A stretch of 64,000 nucleotides of DNA, taken from the NCBI RefSeq assembly GCF_017873175.1, contig NZ_JAGGJW010000001.1:310001-374000 (forward strand). Reading direction: 5' to 3'. How positions within the stretch are numbered: the first letter of the stretch is position 1; the number at the start of each line of letters is the position of its first letter. Below, piece after piece: positions 37,964 through 47,786 of this stretch. Both the position numbers and the translations under genes were made by a program. The notes beneath the pieces are model-generated. The model was not told where the DNA came from, did no database searches, and saw only the letters and a list, made by a program, of their open reading frames with translations. This DNA is from Neorhizobium petrolearium. Its GTDB lineage: Bacteria > Pseudomonadota > Alphaproteobacteria > Rhizobiales > Rhizobiaceae.

Positions 37964-38710
37964 ATGGGTTATTCGCGCAGCGGCACGGCAGACGGACCTG
38001 GAAGCATCCAGTATCTTCGCCTCCAACGCGCTTCGAGCCGGTCGGATATCTTTCCCAAGCTCACCGCCATGCAGAAGAATCTGAAGGCGCGCAATTTTGC
38101 GGTTTTCCGCATCGCCGGCGCCGGTCTGCCCAACAAGCGCAAGCTCGTCTGCGAATTGGACAACTGGGCGGCCGGCATGGTCGAAAGCGGCAACCAACTG
38201 ATCAGCGGTTATGGGGAGATCCTGCTCGACCATATCGAAATTTCCCTGCTGCCGCTGATTTGGAATGGATCGGAGAATACCAGTTTTGCCGACGCCGGCG
38301 AATTTTCCCCACTGACGCGCCGGCTGCCTTCCAATGTCGTGCCCTTTTCGGGGATTGCGTTCCCGGTGCGACTTGGAGCTCTCGGGAACGGGTATGTGAC
38401 ATTTGTCGCCACATCCATGGAGTTATCGAGTGACGCCATCATCGATCAGCATGTCAGAAGCTGCCAGGTCATGATGGATCTGCTGGCGCTCGATGAGCGC
38501 CGCAGCGTGCCTGCCGAGTCGTTGAGCGAACGCGAGATTGCCTGCCTTCAACTCGCTGGCGACGGCCGGATCAGCGAGGAGATCGCCGAGAAGCTCGGCC
38601 TGTCCGTCCATACCGTGAATGCCTATCTGGGTTCGGCGACCATAAAGCTCGATTCAGTCAATCGTATCCAGGCGATCGCCAAGGCCATTCGGCTCGGTTA
38701 TATCCACTGA
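37964..38710 (+). CDS. visR: LuxR-type motility master regulator VisR
   Basis: A 248-residue partner of VisN with the same layout: a sensory N-terminal domain and a LuxR helix-turn-helix (about 183-245) with LSEREIACLQLAGDGRISEEIAEKLGLSVHTVNAYLG. The helix-turn-helix is of the LuxR class, but no acyl-homoserine-lactone motif is clear in the N-terminal domain, so the signal is unknown. It is convergent with the small unknown gene at 38757, with a short gap and no clear terminator. Confidence 0.94.
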   Translation: MGYSRSGTADGPGSIQYLRLQRASSRSDIFPKLTAMQKNLKARNFAVFRIAGAGLPNKRKLVCELDNWAAGMVESGNQLISGYGEILLDHIEISLLPLIWNGSENTSFADAGEFSPLTRRLPSNVVPFSGIAFPVRLGALGNGYVTFVATSMELSSDAIIDQHVRSCQVMMDLLALDERRSVPAESLSEREIACLQLAGDGRISEEIAEKLGLSVHTVNAYLGSATIKLDSVNRIQAIAKAIRLGYIH

Positions 38711-38756
38711 TTTTCCGGAAACAGAGCGCGGCCCGGATGCCGCCCGGTAACGTCCC

Positions 38757-39191
38757 TCACATGGAGGATGCGCTGGTTCTCGCGAACTTGGCTTCCTGCA
38801 GGCTTCTCGCCAGGAACGCGGTATTGTCGTCCGGATTATCCATGGGCTCCTGGAAGGAGATGTGGTCGATCTCCAGGCCCGCCTTGCTGTAGGCCAGCGT
38901 CAAGCGTGCATAAACCGAAACGCCGCGCGGCTTGATTTCGAGATCAAGGACGACCTCCGGCGCACCATCCCATTCGAGCTTGTAATCGCCACCAGCGCCA
39001 AAGCTCACCGTACCGGGATGAAAATAAAGTTCGGCAGCGGACGATACGAGATCGGCGAGGCTGCCGTAGCACTCCAGGCGCAAAAGCGAGATGAGGTCGC
39101 CTGCATCGAGCAGGCGAAGCTCGGAAGCCACCGGACTGATTGCTTGTGCGACGATTTTTTCCCGTTCGATGGAATAGGTGCATTTTTTCAT
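38757..39191 (-). CDS. Conserved unknown protein between visR and flhB
   Basis: A 144-residue acidic, soluble protein without signal peptide or membrane helix. It shows mixed alpha/beta character (LISLLRLECYGSLADLVSSAAELYF, YKLEWDGAPEVVLDLEI, VSVYARLTLAYSKAGLEIDHISFQEP). I do not recognise a family. It begins 5 bases after the flhB stop on the same strand, so it is the last gene of the flagellar minus-strand operon (motA-fliM-fliN-fliG-flhB) and probably helps motility. It could be an export chaperone or a regulator; nothing in the sequence decides. Confidence 0.75.
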   Translation of the reverse strand: MKKCTYSIEREKIVAQAISPVASELRLLDAGDLISLLRLECYGSLADLVSSAAELYFHPGTVSFGAGGDYKLEWDGAPEVVLDLEIKPRGVSVYARLTLAYSKAGLEIDHISFQEPMDNPDDNTAFLARSLQEAKFARTSASSM

Positions 39192-39196
39192 GACGC

Positions 39197-40276
39197 TCAG
39201 CGTGCCCGTTTTTTTAGAGACCGGGATGCGTAGACCCGGTGCACAAGTTCTGCCACAGCCTTGTAGAAGGCTGGTGGAATGACACTATCCACTGAGACTT
39301 GCGCAAACATGGAGCGTGCCAGGGGCGGATCTTCGAAAACAGGGATGCCGTTGGCTTCGGCTATTTCACGGATCTTGAGGGCGATCAGGTCCTGTCCCTT
39401 GGCCACGACCACGGGTGCGTCGTTCTCCTCGCGCACGTATCGCAAGGCGACGGCATAGTGAGTCGGATTGGCGATGACGAGTGTGGCGCGAGGCACATTG
39501 TTGATCATGCGGCGGCGGGCTCGGTCGCGAGCCACCGATTTCTGGCGTGACTTGACGATCGGGTCGCCCTGCGCCTGCTTATATTCGTCCTTGACCTCCT
39601 GTTTGGTCATCTTGAGTTGGTTGTACCAGTGATGACGGGTCCACAGGACGTCGACGACCGCCAGGAAGCCGGCGGAAAGGATGACGACGATCACCATCTT
39701 CCTGATAATCGTGTCCAGCTTGACGAGAATGACCTGAGGATCAGAGAACATCGCATCCAGCGAGGCGAAAAACTCGCCCCGCAACGTGAAATACATGATG
39801 ATCGAGACAATCAGGATCTTGAAGAGTGACTTCCCGAATTCCACCAACCCCGGAATGCTGTAGATTCGGCCAAAACCCTTCATCGGCGAAAGCCGGGAAA
39901 TCTGTGGCCGCACACGTTCGAGCACCAACGACGGCATGTTCTGCGCAAACGACGAAGCCAGCCCGAATACAACAAAGAGCAGCATGGCGGGAACCAGCAA
40001 GGCCGCGATCGCCCAGGCAAGGTGGACACCAAGCGAGACGACGTCCGGCGTGTTCTCCAGCCGCCATTGATCCGGTTGCTCGAAAAGGTCTTTCAGCGTT
40101 TCGCCGACCCGCATTATCCCTGACGGAAGGAAGAAGACGAGGAAGACATAAAAGGCGAGGATGGAGGCAAAGAGCGGCACTTCCCGTGAAAAGGGTATGT
40201 TACCCTTTTCCGCCGCCTCGGTCATTCGTTTGGCGGTGGGGTTTTCTGTTTTGCTGTCCTTGTCTTCATCCGACAC
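39197..40276 (-). CDS. flhB: Flagellar export gate protein FlhB
   Basis: A 359-residue inner-membrane protein. The N-terminal half has four hydrophobic segments. The cytoplasmic domain carries the self-cleavage site NPTH in [15 protein letters not shown], which lets FlhB switch export from hook to filament substrates. The opening [31 protein letters not shown] is typical. It is read from the operon starting at motA. Confidence 0.97.
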   Translation of the reverse strand: MSDEDKDSKTENPTAKRMTEAAEKGNIPFSREVPLFASILAFYVFLVFFLPSGIMRVGETLKDLFEQPDQWRLENTPDVVSLGVHLAWAIAALLVPAMLLFVVFGLASSFAQNMPSLVLERVRPQISRLSPMKGFGRIYSIPGLVEFGKSLFKILIVSIIMYFTLRGEFFASLDAMFSDPQVILVKLDTIIRKMVIVVILSAGFLAVVDVLWTRHHWYNQLKMTKQEVKDEYKQAQGDPIVKSRQKSVARDRARRRMINNVPRATLVIANPTHYAVALRYVREENDAPVVVAKGQDLIALKIREIAEANGIPVFEDPPLARSMFAQVSVDSVIPPAFYKAVAELVHRVYASRSLKKRAR

Positions 40277-40430
40277 GGCGCTGGACCAATCGATCTTGGG
40301 TTGCGGGGACGTGGCTCAAACGAATCGGCCGCCGCCGCCAGCGATGTTATCGCATCGCCGGCTACCCGCTAATCGAGTCAACAAAAAGACTGTGGGTTGC
40401 GGGATTGATGGCAATGCCAGCCGCAACGAA

Positions 40431-40459
40431 AACGGAGTGAGGATCGCCCCCACCCCGTT
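40431..40459 (-). terminator. Possible hairpin between fliG and flhB
   Basis: On the minus strand AACGGGGTG pairs with CACTCCGTT (one G-U pair) around an 11-base loop, followed by TTCG. It stands in a 208-base gap after the fliG stop, so it might reduce transcription into flhB. The T-run is poor. Confidence 0.3.
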
Positions 40460-40484
40460 TCCCTTCCTCGTGCATCATTCCGTA

Positions 40485-41537
40485 TCAGGCGGCTTCCGCC
40501 GGCTTTTCTTCGTCCTTCTTTTCTTCCTTGAGAAGAATCTGGCCGGAGTTGGCGAGCCGGATTGCTTCCTGTGCGACGGCGCGGCGGGCGATCGCCACTT
40601 CGCGCGGATTGAGGTTCGGAGCCTGGACGGCGAGATCGCTTTCGATCATGCGGCGCTGACGCGGGCTGATCGCCGAAAGTACGCATTCCCTGATCTCGTT
40701 GTTCGAGCCGCGCAGTGCCATGGTGAGAATGTCTGCCGCCACGTCGTTGAGCAGCATGACGCGGCTGCGTTGCGGCATGTACAGGAGGTCTTCGAAGAGG
40801 AAGATTTTCGGGCGGACCTTGTTGACCGATTCCTTGCTGATCGTTTCGAGCGAGTTGAGCAGGGTATCGACCTGGTTCTTCTCGAGTTCGTTCATGAGCT
40901 CGGCAACCTTGTTCGAGCCGTTGGCGTTGCGCTCCGCGTCGATTGCGGCGATCAGCTCGATCACCCGGTTTTCGATGATCTGCGCTGCCTTGGGGCTGAC
41001 TTCCTTCATGTTGACGGCACGGTTCATGATGTCGGCACGACGGCTCTCGGGGAGCTGAAGCAGGACTTTCGCACCGAAACTGGAGGGCATCTGCGAAAGG
41101 ATGTAGGCAATGGTCTGCGGATGTTCGCGCGACAGGAACTTGCCCACGAACGCGGGCTCGGCATCTTGCAGCCGGTCCCAGATATTGGCTTGGTAGGCCT
41201 CGAAGGCGGCGCGGCGGCCGAGCAGCCCATCCACCTCTTCCGGGGTCAGGCCAGCTTCGAGAATGCCCTCGATCGCTGCCGCATTGTCCATGAGGCCGGT
41301 ACCCTCGGTGAACAGGTCCTCGAATTCGTTCACGACCTGAAGAAGTTCATCGGGCGGGATCGCGCGGAGCGCCTGTGCCGAAGCAATGATATTCTGCAAC
41401 TCGCTCTGGGTGAAATATTTGAGAAGTTTGCCGGCGACGCCCTTGCCCATGGCGAGAAGAACTGCAGCCGCTTTTTCGGCTTGGGACAGCGGTTTCGTAG
41501 AAAGTGCGCTACCGCCGAAATCCTCAAAGTCCATCAT
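40485..41537 (-). CDS. fliG: Flagellar motor switch protein FliG
   Basis: A 350-residue C-ring protein that links the MS ring to the stator. The N-terminal part binds FliF. The middle domain has the EHPQTIAYILSQMPSS (EHPQ) motif, and the C-terminal torque domain has charged residues near VLSAISPRQRRMIESDL. A Lys/Glu-rich tail (KEEKKDEEKPAEAA) ends the protein. It is 28 bases from fliN in the order motA-fliM-fliN-fliG. Confidence 0.97.
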   Translation of the reverse strand: MMDFEDFGGSALSTKPLSQAEKAAAVLLAMGKGVAGKLLKYFTQSELQNIIASAQALRAIPPDELLQVVNEFEDLFTEGTGLMDNAAAIEGILEAGLTPEEVDGLLGRRAAFEAYQANIWDRLQDAEPAFVGKFLSREHPQTIAYILSQMPSSFGAKVLLQLPESRRADIMNRAVNMKEVSPKAAQIIENRVIELIAAIDAERNANGSNKVAELMNELEKNQVDTLLNSLETISKESVNKVRPKIFLFEDLLYMPQRSRVMLLNDVAADILTMALRGSNNEIRECVLSAISPRQRRMIESDLAVQAPNLNPREVAIARRAVAQEAIRLANSGQILLKEEKKDEEKPAEAA

Positions 41538-41565
41538 GGTCTTCCTTCTCTGTCCCGAACAGGGA

Positions 41566-42153
41566 TCAGGTTCTTCTCGTGCTCAGCACTTCCGTCAGCC
41601 TCACGCCAAAGCGGGTGTCATCATTCTCCAGGATGGTGATCTCACCCTTGCCGATGCGGCGGCCATTGACCACGATTTCCACAGGCTCGCCGATCTTCTT
41701 GTCGAGTGCGATCGTGGCGCCTTCTTCAAGGCTCATCAGGCCGGAGACCTGCATGCGGCTTGTTCCGAGCACGATTTCAACGTCGATCGGGATATCCATG
41801 ATCAGGTCGAGGTTGGCATCGAGGGCACTGCCCGGCTCCTGATACGTGGAATCGGTTGATGAGCTGTCGAACGCATTGCCGCCGAACTCGTTACCGCCGA
41901 AATCGCCGCTGCCGAAATCCGCATCTTCGCCGAAACTTGCAGCCTGGGTTTCGAAGCCGCCACCAAACGACGGAGCATCGGCTGAAAAATCGCTGGTGCC
42001 GGACGCGCTGAAATCGGCATCGAAGCCTGGCACTCCGCCGTCGGCGTCAGATTTCAGGACGCCGCGCAGATCATCGATTGCCTGATCCAGTTCGGCCTCA
42101 TTGCCGACAGGCATCAGCGGGTCGTCGGTGAAAGATGTCTTCTTCGTAGCCAT
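41566..42153 (-). CDS. fliN: Flagellar motor switch protein FliN
   Basis: A 195-residue C-ring protein. The last 90 residues are the SpoA-type fold ([67 protein letters not shown]). The N-terminal half is an acidic low-complexity stretch rich in Asp, Phe, Gly and Ser ([15 protein letters not shown]), making the protein longer than enterobacterial FliN (about 137). The start is the ATG at 42153; the frame stays open to 42198. With FliM it binds CheY and export components. Confidence 0.94.
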   Translation of the reverse strand: MATKKTSFTDDPLMPVGNEAELDQAIDDLRGVLKSDADGGVPGFDADFSASGTSDFSADAPSFGGGFETQAASFGEDADFGSGDFGGNEFGGNAFDSSSTDSTYQEPGSALDANLDLIMDIPIDVEIVLGTSRMQVSGLMSLEEGATIALDKKIGEPVEIVVNGRRIGKGEITILENDDTRFGVRLTEVLSTRRT

Positions 42154-42217
42154 GCGATCATTATTCCTGTTGAAACTTGCGTCAGCCTGCCTTGTCATGG
42201 CGCGGACGGAACCGGGT

Positions 42218-43174
42218 CTAGCCTATCAGGTGCCTTAAAATTTCGTCGTCGGTACTGATATTATCCTTTACACGGACTGTATAACGCTCGCCGGATCGTC
42301 CAAATTCGCACGAATACATATCCTTGCCGTTGGCGCTGACCTGGGCACGGACATCCCCCTTGTCCTGGAAGGCGATCACGTCGCCGGCAGCGAGCCGTGC
42401 GATCGTGCCAAGCGTCAGCTTCTGCAAGCGGATGCGGGCCTCGAGGGTCACATGCGAGCGGCGAACCTGCTCGTTCATGCGATCCGTCCACTCCTGCCTG
42501 GCCTTCGACACCTGTCCCTTGGCTTTCGGTGCCACAACCTTTGTCTTGAGAAATGCGCGCTGCGGGATGATGAGCGCGAATTCCGAGGTAATTGCTCCAA
42601 GTTCGAGTGCCATGCGGATCGCTACGCCAAACTCGGGACGGTCAATTTCTTCAGGCTTCGGTCTGTCTTCTGCGTTGTGGGGGCGCTCCAGGCTGGCTTC
42701 GAAACCGCCCGGCGCGTTGACGCCGGAACGAAGCACATTGGCGATCCGTTCGAAAACCATCACCGCAAGATCGAGTTCGATATCGGAAAGCGGGCGGTCT
42801 ATGGGCTGCGTGACCGTGTCGGCGGCGGCGCCCAGCATCAATTCCATCAGCGCGATGACGAAACCGTTGCCGCAGGCGAGTACAAAATTCGGAGACCAGT
42901 TGCGAAGGCTCCCATCGGATAGGGCGAAACCGTCGCCGAGATCGGCAATCAGGTCGTTCATCAGGCCCGACGTGCAGCTCACGTAGGAGACGCCGATCCG
43001 TATGCCGGTTTCGCTGTGAAAGACGTCCGGCAGGAACTCGATATACAGTTGTGCGAATTCGCTGCTGATGCTTTCGATCGTCTTCTTGTCGCCGAGGCCG
43101 CCGGTCAGCTTTGCGAGAAGCGCCAGGTCCATCCCCTGCGCAGTTGGCTGGGTCGTTTGATTGGTCGTCATCAT
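42218..43174 (-). CDS. fliM: Flagellar motor switch protein FliM
   Basis: A 318-residue C-ring protein that receives phospho-CheY. The middle domain and the C-terminal SpoA domain ([32 protein letters not shown]) are visible. The N-terminus lacks the short LSQxEIDALL CheY-binding peptide of enterobacterial FliM and begins instead with [27 protein letters not shown]; rhizobial FliM is known to diverge here. It overlaps motA by four bases. Confidence 0.93.
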   Translation of the reverse strand: MMTTNQTTQPTAQGMDLALLAKLTGGLGDKKTIESISSEFAQLYIEFLPDVFHSETGIRIGVSYVSCTSGLMNDLIADLGDGFALSDGSLRNWSPNFVLACGNGFVIALMELMLGAAADTVTQPIDRPLSDIELDLAVMVFERIANVLRSGVNAPGGFEASLERPHNAEDRPKPEEIDRPEFGVAIRMALELGAITSEFALIIPQRAFLKTKVVAPKAKGQVSKARQEWTDRMNEQVRRSHVTLEARIRLQKLTLGTIARLAAGDVIAFQDKGDVRAQVSANGKDMYSCEFGRSGERYTVRVKDNISTDDEILRHLIG

Positions 43175-44040
43175 GCCGCCTTTTCACCACCAGGATTCAT
43201 CATTTCCTGCTCGACCGAGTCGATGGAGGGTCGTTCCTTGTTGGAAATCGTCTTGCGTCCGTATTCGAGCGCGACCTGCGGCACGGAGCCGTTCATGTAG
43301 GCAAGCAAGGTCTGCTTGACGATGATGTAGAGCCGCTGCTGCTTGTTGCGGACGATCTTGATCTGCGAGCAAAGCGGGTTGCAGACGCAGTAGGACAGGA
43401 AGATGCCGAGCATGGTGCCGACGAGCGCCGCGCCGATGAGGCCGCCGAGGACTTCAGGCGATTCATTGATCTTGCTCATTGCTTTGATGACGCCGAGGAC
43501 GGCCGCGATGATACCGATTGCCGGAAAGGAATCTCCGATTGCGATGATCGCGTGATAGGGCTTCATCTTGTCCTGGAGCATCGTGTCGAGCTCTTCGTCC
43601 ATCAGGGCCTCGATCTCATGGGAGCGAGCGTTGCCGATGATGATCAGCCGCACATAGTCGCAGATGAATGCGGTGAGTTCCTTGTTTTTCAGCACGGTCG
43701 GAGCGGTCTGGAAGATCGAAGATTCGTCCGGATTGTCGATATGCGCTTCGATTTCGTTGCGCGACTTGGTCCTGAGGTCGCGCATCAAGGAATAGAGTAC
43801 GCCGAGAACGTCGAGGTAATCGCGCTCTTTGGGAACGGCGTTCTTGAAGGCTTCGCCCATCGCCTTGCCGGAATCCTTCACCACCTTCATCGGATTGCCC
43901 ATGATGAAGGCGCCTACGCCTGCGCCACCGATGATCATGAGCTCGAAGGGCTGAACGAGCACGTCGACATGGCCGCCCATGGCCATGAAGCCACCGAGAA
44001 TACAGCCAACGGAGATGACAAATCCGATAATAATATTCAT
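43171..44040 (-). CDS. motA: Flagellar stator protein MotA
   Basis: A 289-residue inner-membrane protein with four membrane helices (first: [21 protein letters not shown]; last pair about 170-230: [20 protein letters not shown] and [18 protein letters not shown]). With MotB it forms the proton channel driving rotation. The cytoplasmic loop has the charged residues that touch FliG. The start is the ATG at 44040; the open frame upstream is unlike MotA. It heads the minus-strand operon and is divergent from the DUF1217-flgF genes. Confidence 0.96.
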   Translation of the reverse strand: MNIIIGFVISVGCILGGFMAMGGHVDVLVQPFELMIIGGAGVGAFIMGNPMKVVKDSGKAMGEAFKNAVPKERDYLDVLGVLYSLMRDLRTKSRNEIEAHIDNPDESSIFQTAPTVLKNKELTAFICDYVRLIIIGNARSHEIEALMDEELDTMLQDKMKPYHAIIAIGDSFPAIGIIAAVLGVIKAMSKINESPEVLGGLIGAALVGTMLGIFLSYCVCNPLCSQIKIVRNKQQRLYIIVKQTLLAYMNGSVPQVALEYGRKTISNKERPSIDSVEQEMMNPGGEKAA

Positions 44041-44242
44041 CGCGTACCTGTGCCCGATCGTTTTCGTATGGTTTCGGGATACGGCTTCTGGCTTGCGTGA
44101 GGCTGGTTGAGGAATCGCAAATTCGAAGGGGACAGGAACAGCTTCGCACAAGTCTTCGCGCATAGTTCTCGCCATGATCGGATCGGATTGCCCGCTCCGC
44201 AGCGCCGTCCGCCGCTCCGCGGACCTGGGGTAGAGAGCCATC

Positions 44243-45019
44243 GTGATCACGACCTATACCAGCTACACGATGATCAGCCGCGACTTGCCGAAGTCGCTGG
44301 CCCGCATTGCAGAGAAGCCGGATGTTGCGCGTGAGACGGAGTATTACCTTTCCAGGATCGCCAGCATCAAGACGATCGACGATTTCATGGCCGATACGCG
44401 CGTCTACAACTACGCGCTAAAGGCTCATGGCCTCGAGGACATGGCCTATGCCAAGGCCTTCATCCGAAAGGTGCTGACGGAAGGCACGACCGATGAGAAC
44501 GCCTTTGCCAACAAGCTCTCCGACAGCCGTTATGCGTCGCTGGTCGAATCTCTGAATTTCGCCGCCTACGGATCGACAGCCACATCCTTTGACAAAGCGC
44601 AGAAAGGCGTTGTCGACAAGTTCCAGCGCCAGACGCTGGAGGAGGAGGCGGGCGAGGACAACATGGGCGTTCGCCTTGCCCTTTATTTTGAACGCATGGC
44701 GCCGACGATCAAGTCCGGCATGGAAATCCTCGCCGACGATGCGCTCTCGGAAGTGGTGCGTACCACATTGCAGCTCCCGGACGAGATCATTGGCGCCGAT
44801 CTCGACCGCCAGGCCGAGTATATCGAAGATGCCGTCAGCATCGAGGATTTTCAGGATCCGGCGAAGGTCGGCAAATTCCTGGAGCGGTTCACCGCCATGT
44901 GGGAACTCGAAAATCCGTCCGACACGTCTGACCCCCTGGCGCCATTCAATGCTCCCTCGAACGGGATTTCAACGGACCTTCTGATCTCGATCAATAATCT
45001 GAAACTCGGAGGCAAATGA
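44243..45019 (+). CDS. DUF1217 flagellar-region protein
   Basis: A 258-residue mainly helical protein of the DUF1217 family, recognised by [27 protein letters not shown]-like [30 protein letters not shown], and the C-terminal [24 protein letters not shown]. The family is found in flagellar clusters of alphaproteobacteria; its role is not established. There is no signal peptide, so an axial or basal-body protein exported by the flagellar apparatus, or a cytoplasmic helper, is possible. The GTG at 44243 is the likely start, with an in-frame ATG at 44270 as alternative. It is the first gene of the flgF operon. Confidence 0.88.
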   Translation: MITTYTSYTMISRDLPKSLARIAEKPDVARETEYYLSRIASIKTIDDFMADTRVYNYALKAHGLEDMAYAKAFIRKVLTEGTTDENAFANKLSDSRYASLVESLNFAAYGSTATSFDKAQKGVVDKFQRQTLEEEAGEDNMGVRLALYFERMAPTIKSGMEILADDALSEVVRTTLQLPDEIIGADLDRQAEYIEDAVSIEDFQDPAKVGKFLERFTAMWELENPSDTSDPLAPFNAPSNGISTDLLISINNLKLGGK

Positions 45020-45020
45020 T

Positions 45021-45758
45021 ATGCAGTCCGGACTTTACGTCGGCATTTCTTCGCAAATCGCGCTCGAGCGCCGCTTGAACACGATCGCCGACAACATGGC
45101 CAACATGAACACCGTTGGTTTCCGTTCGACGGAAGTCAAGTTCGACGAGGTCTTGAGCAAAACCCAGAATGATATCAGCGCGAAGATTGCCTTCGTCACC
45201 CAGGGCAATGATTACCTGTCGACCCGCACCGGCGAACTCCAGAGAACAGGTAATCCGCTGGATTTCGCCATCAAGGGCAATGCCTGGTTCGCGATCGACA
45301 CCCCGGCCGGCCAAGTGCTGACCCGCGACGGTCGCTTCACCATGGACGAGACCGGGCAGCTTCGCTCCAGCCAGGGTTTTCCGGTTCTCGATGCGGGGGG
45401 CGCACCGATCCAGCTCAACCGCGAAGCCGGCCCGCCGACGGTGGGTGCTGATGGCATCATCTTGCAGAACGACCAGCCGGTTGCCACCATCGGTCTCTTC
45501 ACGGCCGACCTTTCCAAGGGGTTCAACCGTTACGAGAATTCAGGCGTCATCTTCGTGGATAACCCGCAGCCGGTTCTGGAAGGAATGGAGAACTCGGTGG
45601 TCCAGGGCTACGTCGAACAGTCCAACGTCAACGGTATCGGCGAGATGACGGAACTCATCCAGGTCAACCGGGCTTTCGAGAGCATCTCGGCACTGATGCG
45701 CGACAGCGAATCTTCGATGAACGATGCCATCAGGACGCTCGGCGGCTCCAACAGCTAA
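45021..45758 (+). CDS. flgF: Flagellar proximal rod protein FlgF
   Basis: A 245-residue rod protein. The N-terminal axial helix has IALERRLNTIADNMANMNTVGFRSTEV, followed by the beta domain (ALDFAIKGNAWFAIDTPAG-like LDFAIKGNAWFAI) and the C-terminal helix (QVNRAFESISALMRDSESSMNDAIRTLGG). It is exported through the flagellar type III apparatus to the periplasm. It follows the DUF1217 gene after one base; fliI follows. Confidence 0.96.
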   Translation: MQSGLYVGISSQIALERRLNTIADNMANMNTVGFRSTEVKFDEVLSKTQNDISAKIAFVTQGNDYLSTRTGELQRTGNPLDFAIKGNAWFAIDTPAGQVLTRDGRFTMDETGQLRSSQGFPVLDAGGAPIQLNREAGPPTVGADGIILQNDQPVATIGLFTADLSKGFNRYENSGVIFVDNPQPVLEGMENSVVQGYVEQSNVNGIGEMTELIQVNRAFESISALMRDSESSMNDAIRTLGGSNS

Positions 45759-45779
45759 CAACAGGAAAATAGGCCCGCC

Positions 45780-47177
45780 ATGATGGAAGCGGCTATCCTC
45801 AATGCAGTCAACGGCGGCAAGCTGGCACAGCTTGCGGGCCTTTCCGCGCGTTATGCAGATCCTGTGTTCTCCGTCGCCCATGGTGGTCATGTCAGGACCA
45901 TCGCGGCGGGACATTACACGGTCGCCGGCCTTTCGAAACATGTGCGGCTTGGGGAATTCGTCGCGCACCGCAGTGCGACCGGCATTCACCTGGGCGAGGT
46001 GGTGCGCGTCGAGCCGGATGTGGTCTTCGTCTGCCCGATCGAACCGGGAGAGCCGATCGGCATCGGCGACACGGTCATCCGCAAGGGCGCGTTTCGCGTT
46101 GCACCGGACAATAGCTGGTGCGGCCGGACGATCAATTCGCTCGGGGAGCCGATTGACGGAAAGGGGCCGCTTGCGCGCGGTCTTGCTCCGCGTTCGATCG
46201 CCAATACCGCGCCGCCGTCCATGTCGCGCAGCCGCGTCGAAAAGGGCTTCAAGACCGGGGTGAGGGCAGTCGATATATTTTCGCCACTCTGCCTCGGCCA
46301 GCGCCTTGGCATTTTTGCCGGCTCCGGCGTCGGCAAGTCGACGCTTCTGTCGATGCTCGCCAGGGCCGACGCCTTCGACAAAGTGGTGATCGCCCTGGTC
46401 GGCGAACGCGGTCGCGAAGTGCGCGAATTCATCGAGGATACGTTGGGCGACAACATGGCGAAGTCGATCGCGGTCGTCGCGACCAGCGATGAGAGTCCGA
46501 TGCTGCGCAAGATGGCGCCACTGGTGGCAATCACTATCGCAGAACATTTCCGCGACCAGGGGGACAATGTCCTCTTCATCGCCGACAGCATCACCCGCTT
46601 TGCCCACGCGATCCGCGAGGTGGCGGTCGCATCCGGCGAGCCGCCGATCGCCCGCGGTTACCCCGCCTCGGTTTTCACCGAACTGCCGCGCCTGCTTGAA
46701 CGGGCCGGTCCGGGCGTCGAGGGTACCGGCACGATCACGGCGATCATCTCGATCCTCGTCGACGGCGATAACCACAATGATCCGATCGCCGATTCGACGC
46801 GCGGTATTCTGGACGGGCATATCGTCCTCGACCGCTCGCTTGCCGAGGAAGGGCGCTATCCACCGATCAATCCGCTCGCCTCGATCTCGCGCCTTGCCCG
46901 CAAGGCCTGGACGGACGACCAGGAAAAGCTGGTGTCGCGGCTGAAGTCGCTGGTGCATCGCTACGAGGAAACGCGCGACCTGCGTCTGATCGGCGGCTAT
47001 CGGGCCGGCAGCGATCCTGACCTGGACATGGCGATCAAGCAGGTCCCGGTCATCTATGAGGTCCTGAAGCAGACACCGGGAGAGAAGCCTGCTCTCGACG
47101 CCTATACGGATCTCGCAACCGCGCTCAGGGCTGCGGCAGGGCAGGGCAATCCGCCCTCCGCCATAGCAAGAAGGTGA
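45780..47177 (+). CDS. fliI: Flagellar export ATPase FliI
   Basis: A 465-residue cytoplasmic ATPase related to F1-beta subunits that helps feed substrates to the export gate. Walker A is GSGVGKST, and the Walker B region is VLFIADSITRFAHAIREVA. DGDNHNDPIADSTRGILDGHIVLDR is the family signature. The length is normal. The next gene starts two bases after its stop. Confidence 0.97.
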   Translation: MMEAAILNAVNGGKLAQLAGLSARYADPVFSVAHGGHVRTIAAGHYTVAGLSKHVRLGEFVAHRSATGIHLGEVVRVEPDVVFVCPIEPGEPIGIGDTVIRKGAFRVAPDNSWCGRTINSLGEPIDGKGPLARGLAPRSIANTAPPSMSRSRVEKGFKTGVRAVDIFSPLCLGQRLGIFAGSGVGKSTLLSMLARADAFDKVVIALVGERGREVREFIEDTLGDNMAKSIAVVATSDESPMLRKMAPLVAITIAEHFRDQGDNVLFIADSITRFAHAIREVAVASGEPPIARGYPASVFTELPRLLERAGPGVEGTGTITAIISILVDGDNHNDPIADSTRGILDGHIVLDRSLAEEGRYPPINPLASISRLARKAWTDDQEKLVSRLKSLVHRYEETRDLRLIGGYRAGSDPDLDMAIKQVPVIYEVLKQTPGEKPALDAYTDLATALRAAAGQGNPPSAIARR

Positions 47178-47178
47178 T

Positions 47179-47733
47179 ATGATGAGCGGTGACAGGAACA
47201 GGGAAACAGCAGGATCGTCGTCGCGGATGGGCGACAGGATGTTGGCCGCGACGGGTATCGCACTTGCTGCAGCGTCCGCCTTCTTTCCCTGGTACGTTTT
47301 CCTGAACGCGGACAAATTCGGAATCCGGACCGAATCGCTTGGCCGCACGCGTGACCTGCCTCCGGGCATAGGGCGGCCGGTGGTCAGCGTCTCGCCACTT
47401 GCCATGACCGACAGCTCCAAGGATGACTGGCCCGTTCCGATCGGGTCGGCTGATGCGCTGACCACGGCCACCACGTCCTCGCTGGGTGAGACTCGCGAAA
47501 ACGGAACCTTTCGAGAGGAACAGCCGCTCCCCGGAAGGGGCGATTTCCGGCTGCTGCATGTAGCCAACGGTCGAGCGCTGATCGAGGACGGTTCCGGCAT
47601 GTACATGGTTCGGGTCGGTTCGAGCCTGCCCGACAACAGCAAGCTTGCCGCGCTGGAGCAGCGTGACGGCCGCTGGGTGATCATCACGTCCACAGGAGAC
47701 GTCTATCAGGACACAGGTGCGGCCGGTCCGTAA
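47179..47733 (+). CDS. Unknown single-pass membrane protein between fliI and flgB
   Basis: A protein of about 184 residues. A basic cytoplasmic N-terminus leads to one membrane helix (MLAATGIALAAASAFFPWYVFL, about 21-42), then a disordered Thr/Ser-rich stretch and a C-terminal beta-rich domain (RLLHVANGRALIEDGSGMYMVRVGSSLPDNSKLAALEQRDGRWVI). I know no function; the tail domain recalls periplasmic regulatory domains that read out a bound peptide. It starts two bases after fliI and precedes flgB by about 50 bases, so it is probably a motility protein with a periplasmic domain. Confidence 0.78.
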   Translation: MMSGDRNRETAGSSSRMGDRMLAATGIALAAASAFFPWYVFLNADKFGIRTESLGRTRDLPPGIGRPVVSVSPLAMTDSSKDDWPVPIGSADALTTATTSSLGETRENGTFREEQPLPGRGDFRLLHVANGRALIEDGSGMYMVRVGSSLPDNSKLAALEQRDGRWVIITSTGDVYQDTGAAGP

Positions 47734-47786
47734 GTCCGACGCAAGGTTACCGGCCTAGGCTTCGGATAAAAGATGGAGAGAAGCCT

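Noticed and set aside
40161..41639. A 492-codon plus-strand frame opposite flhB, fliG and fliN
   Set aside because: Antisense to three conserved flagellar genes; the translation is Asp/His/Arg-rich shadow sequence.
45540..47693. A 717-codon open frame on the minus strand across flgF, fliI and the next gene
   Set aside because: It mirrors clearly homologous plus-strand genes; long antisense frames are expected from the codon bias of high-G+C DNA, and the translation has no family-like content.
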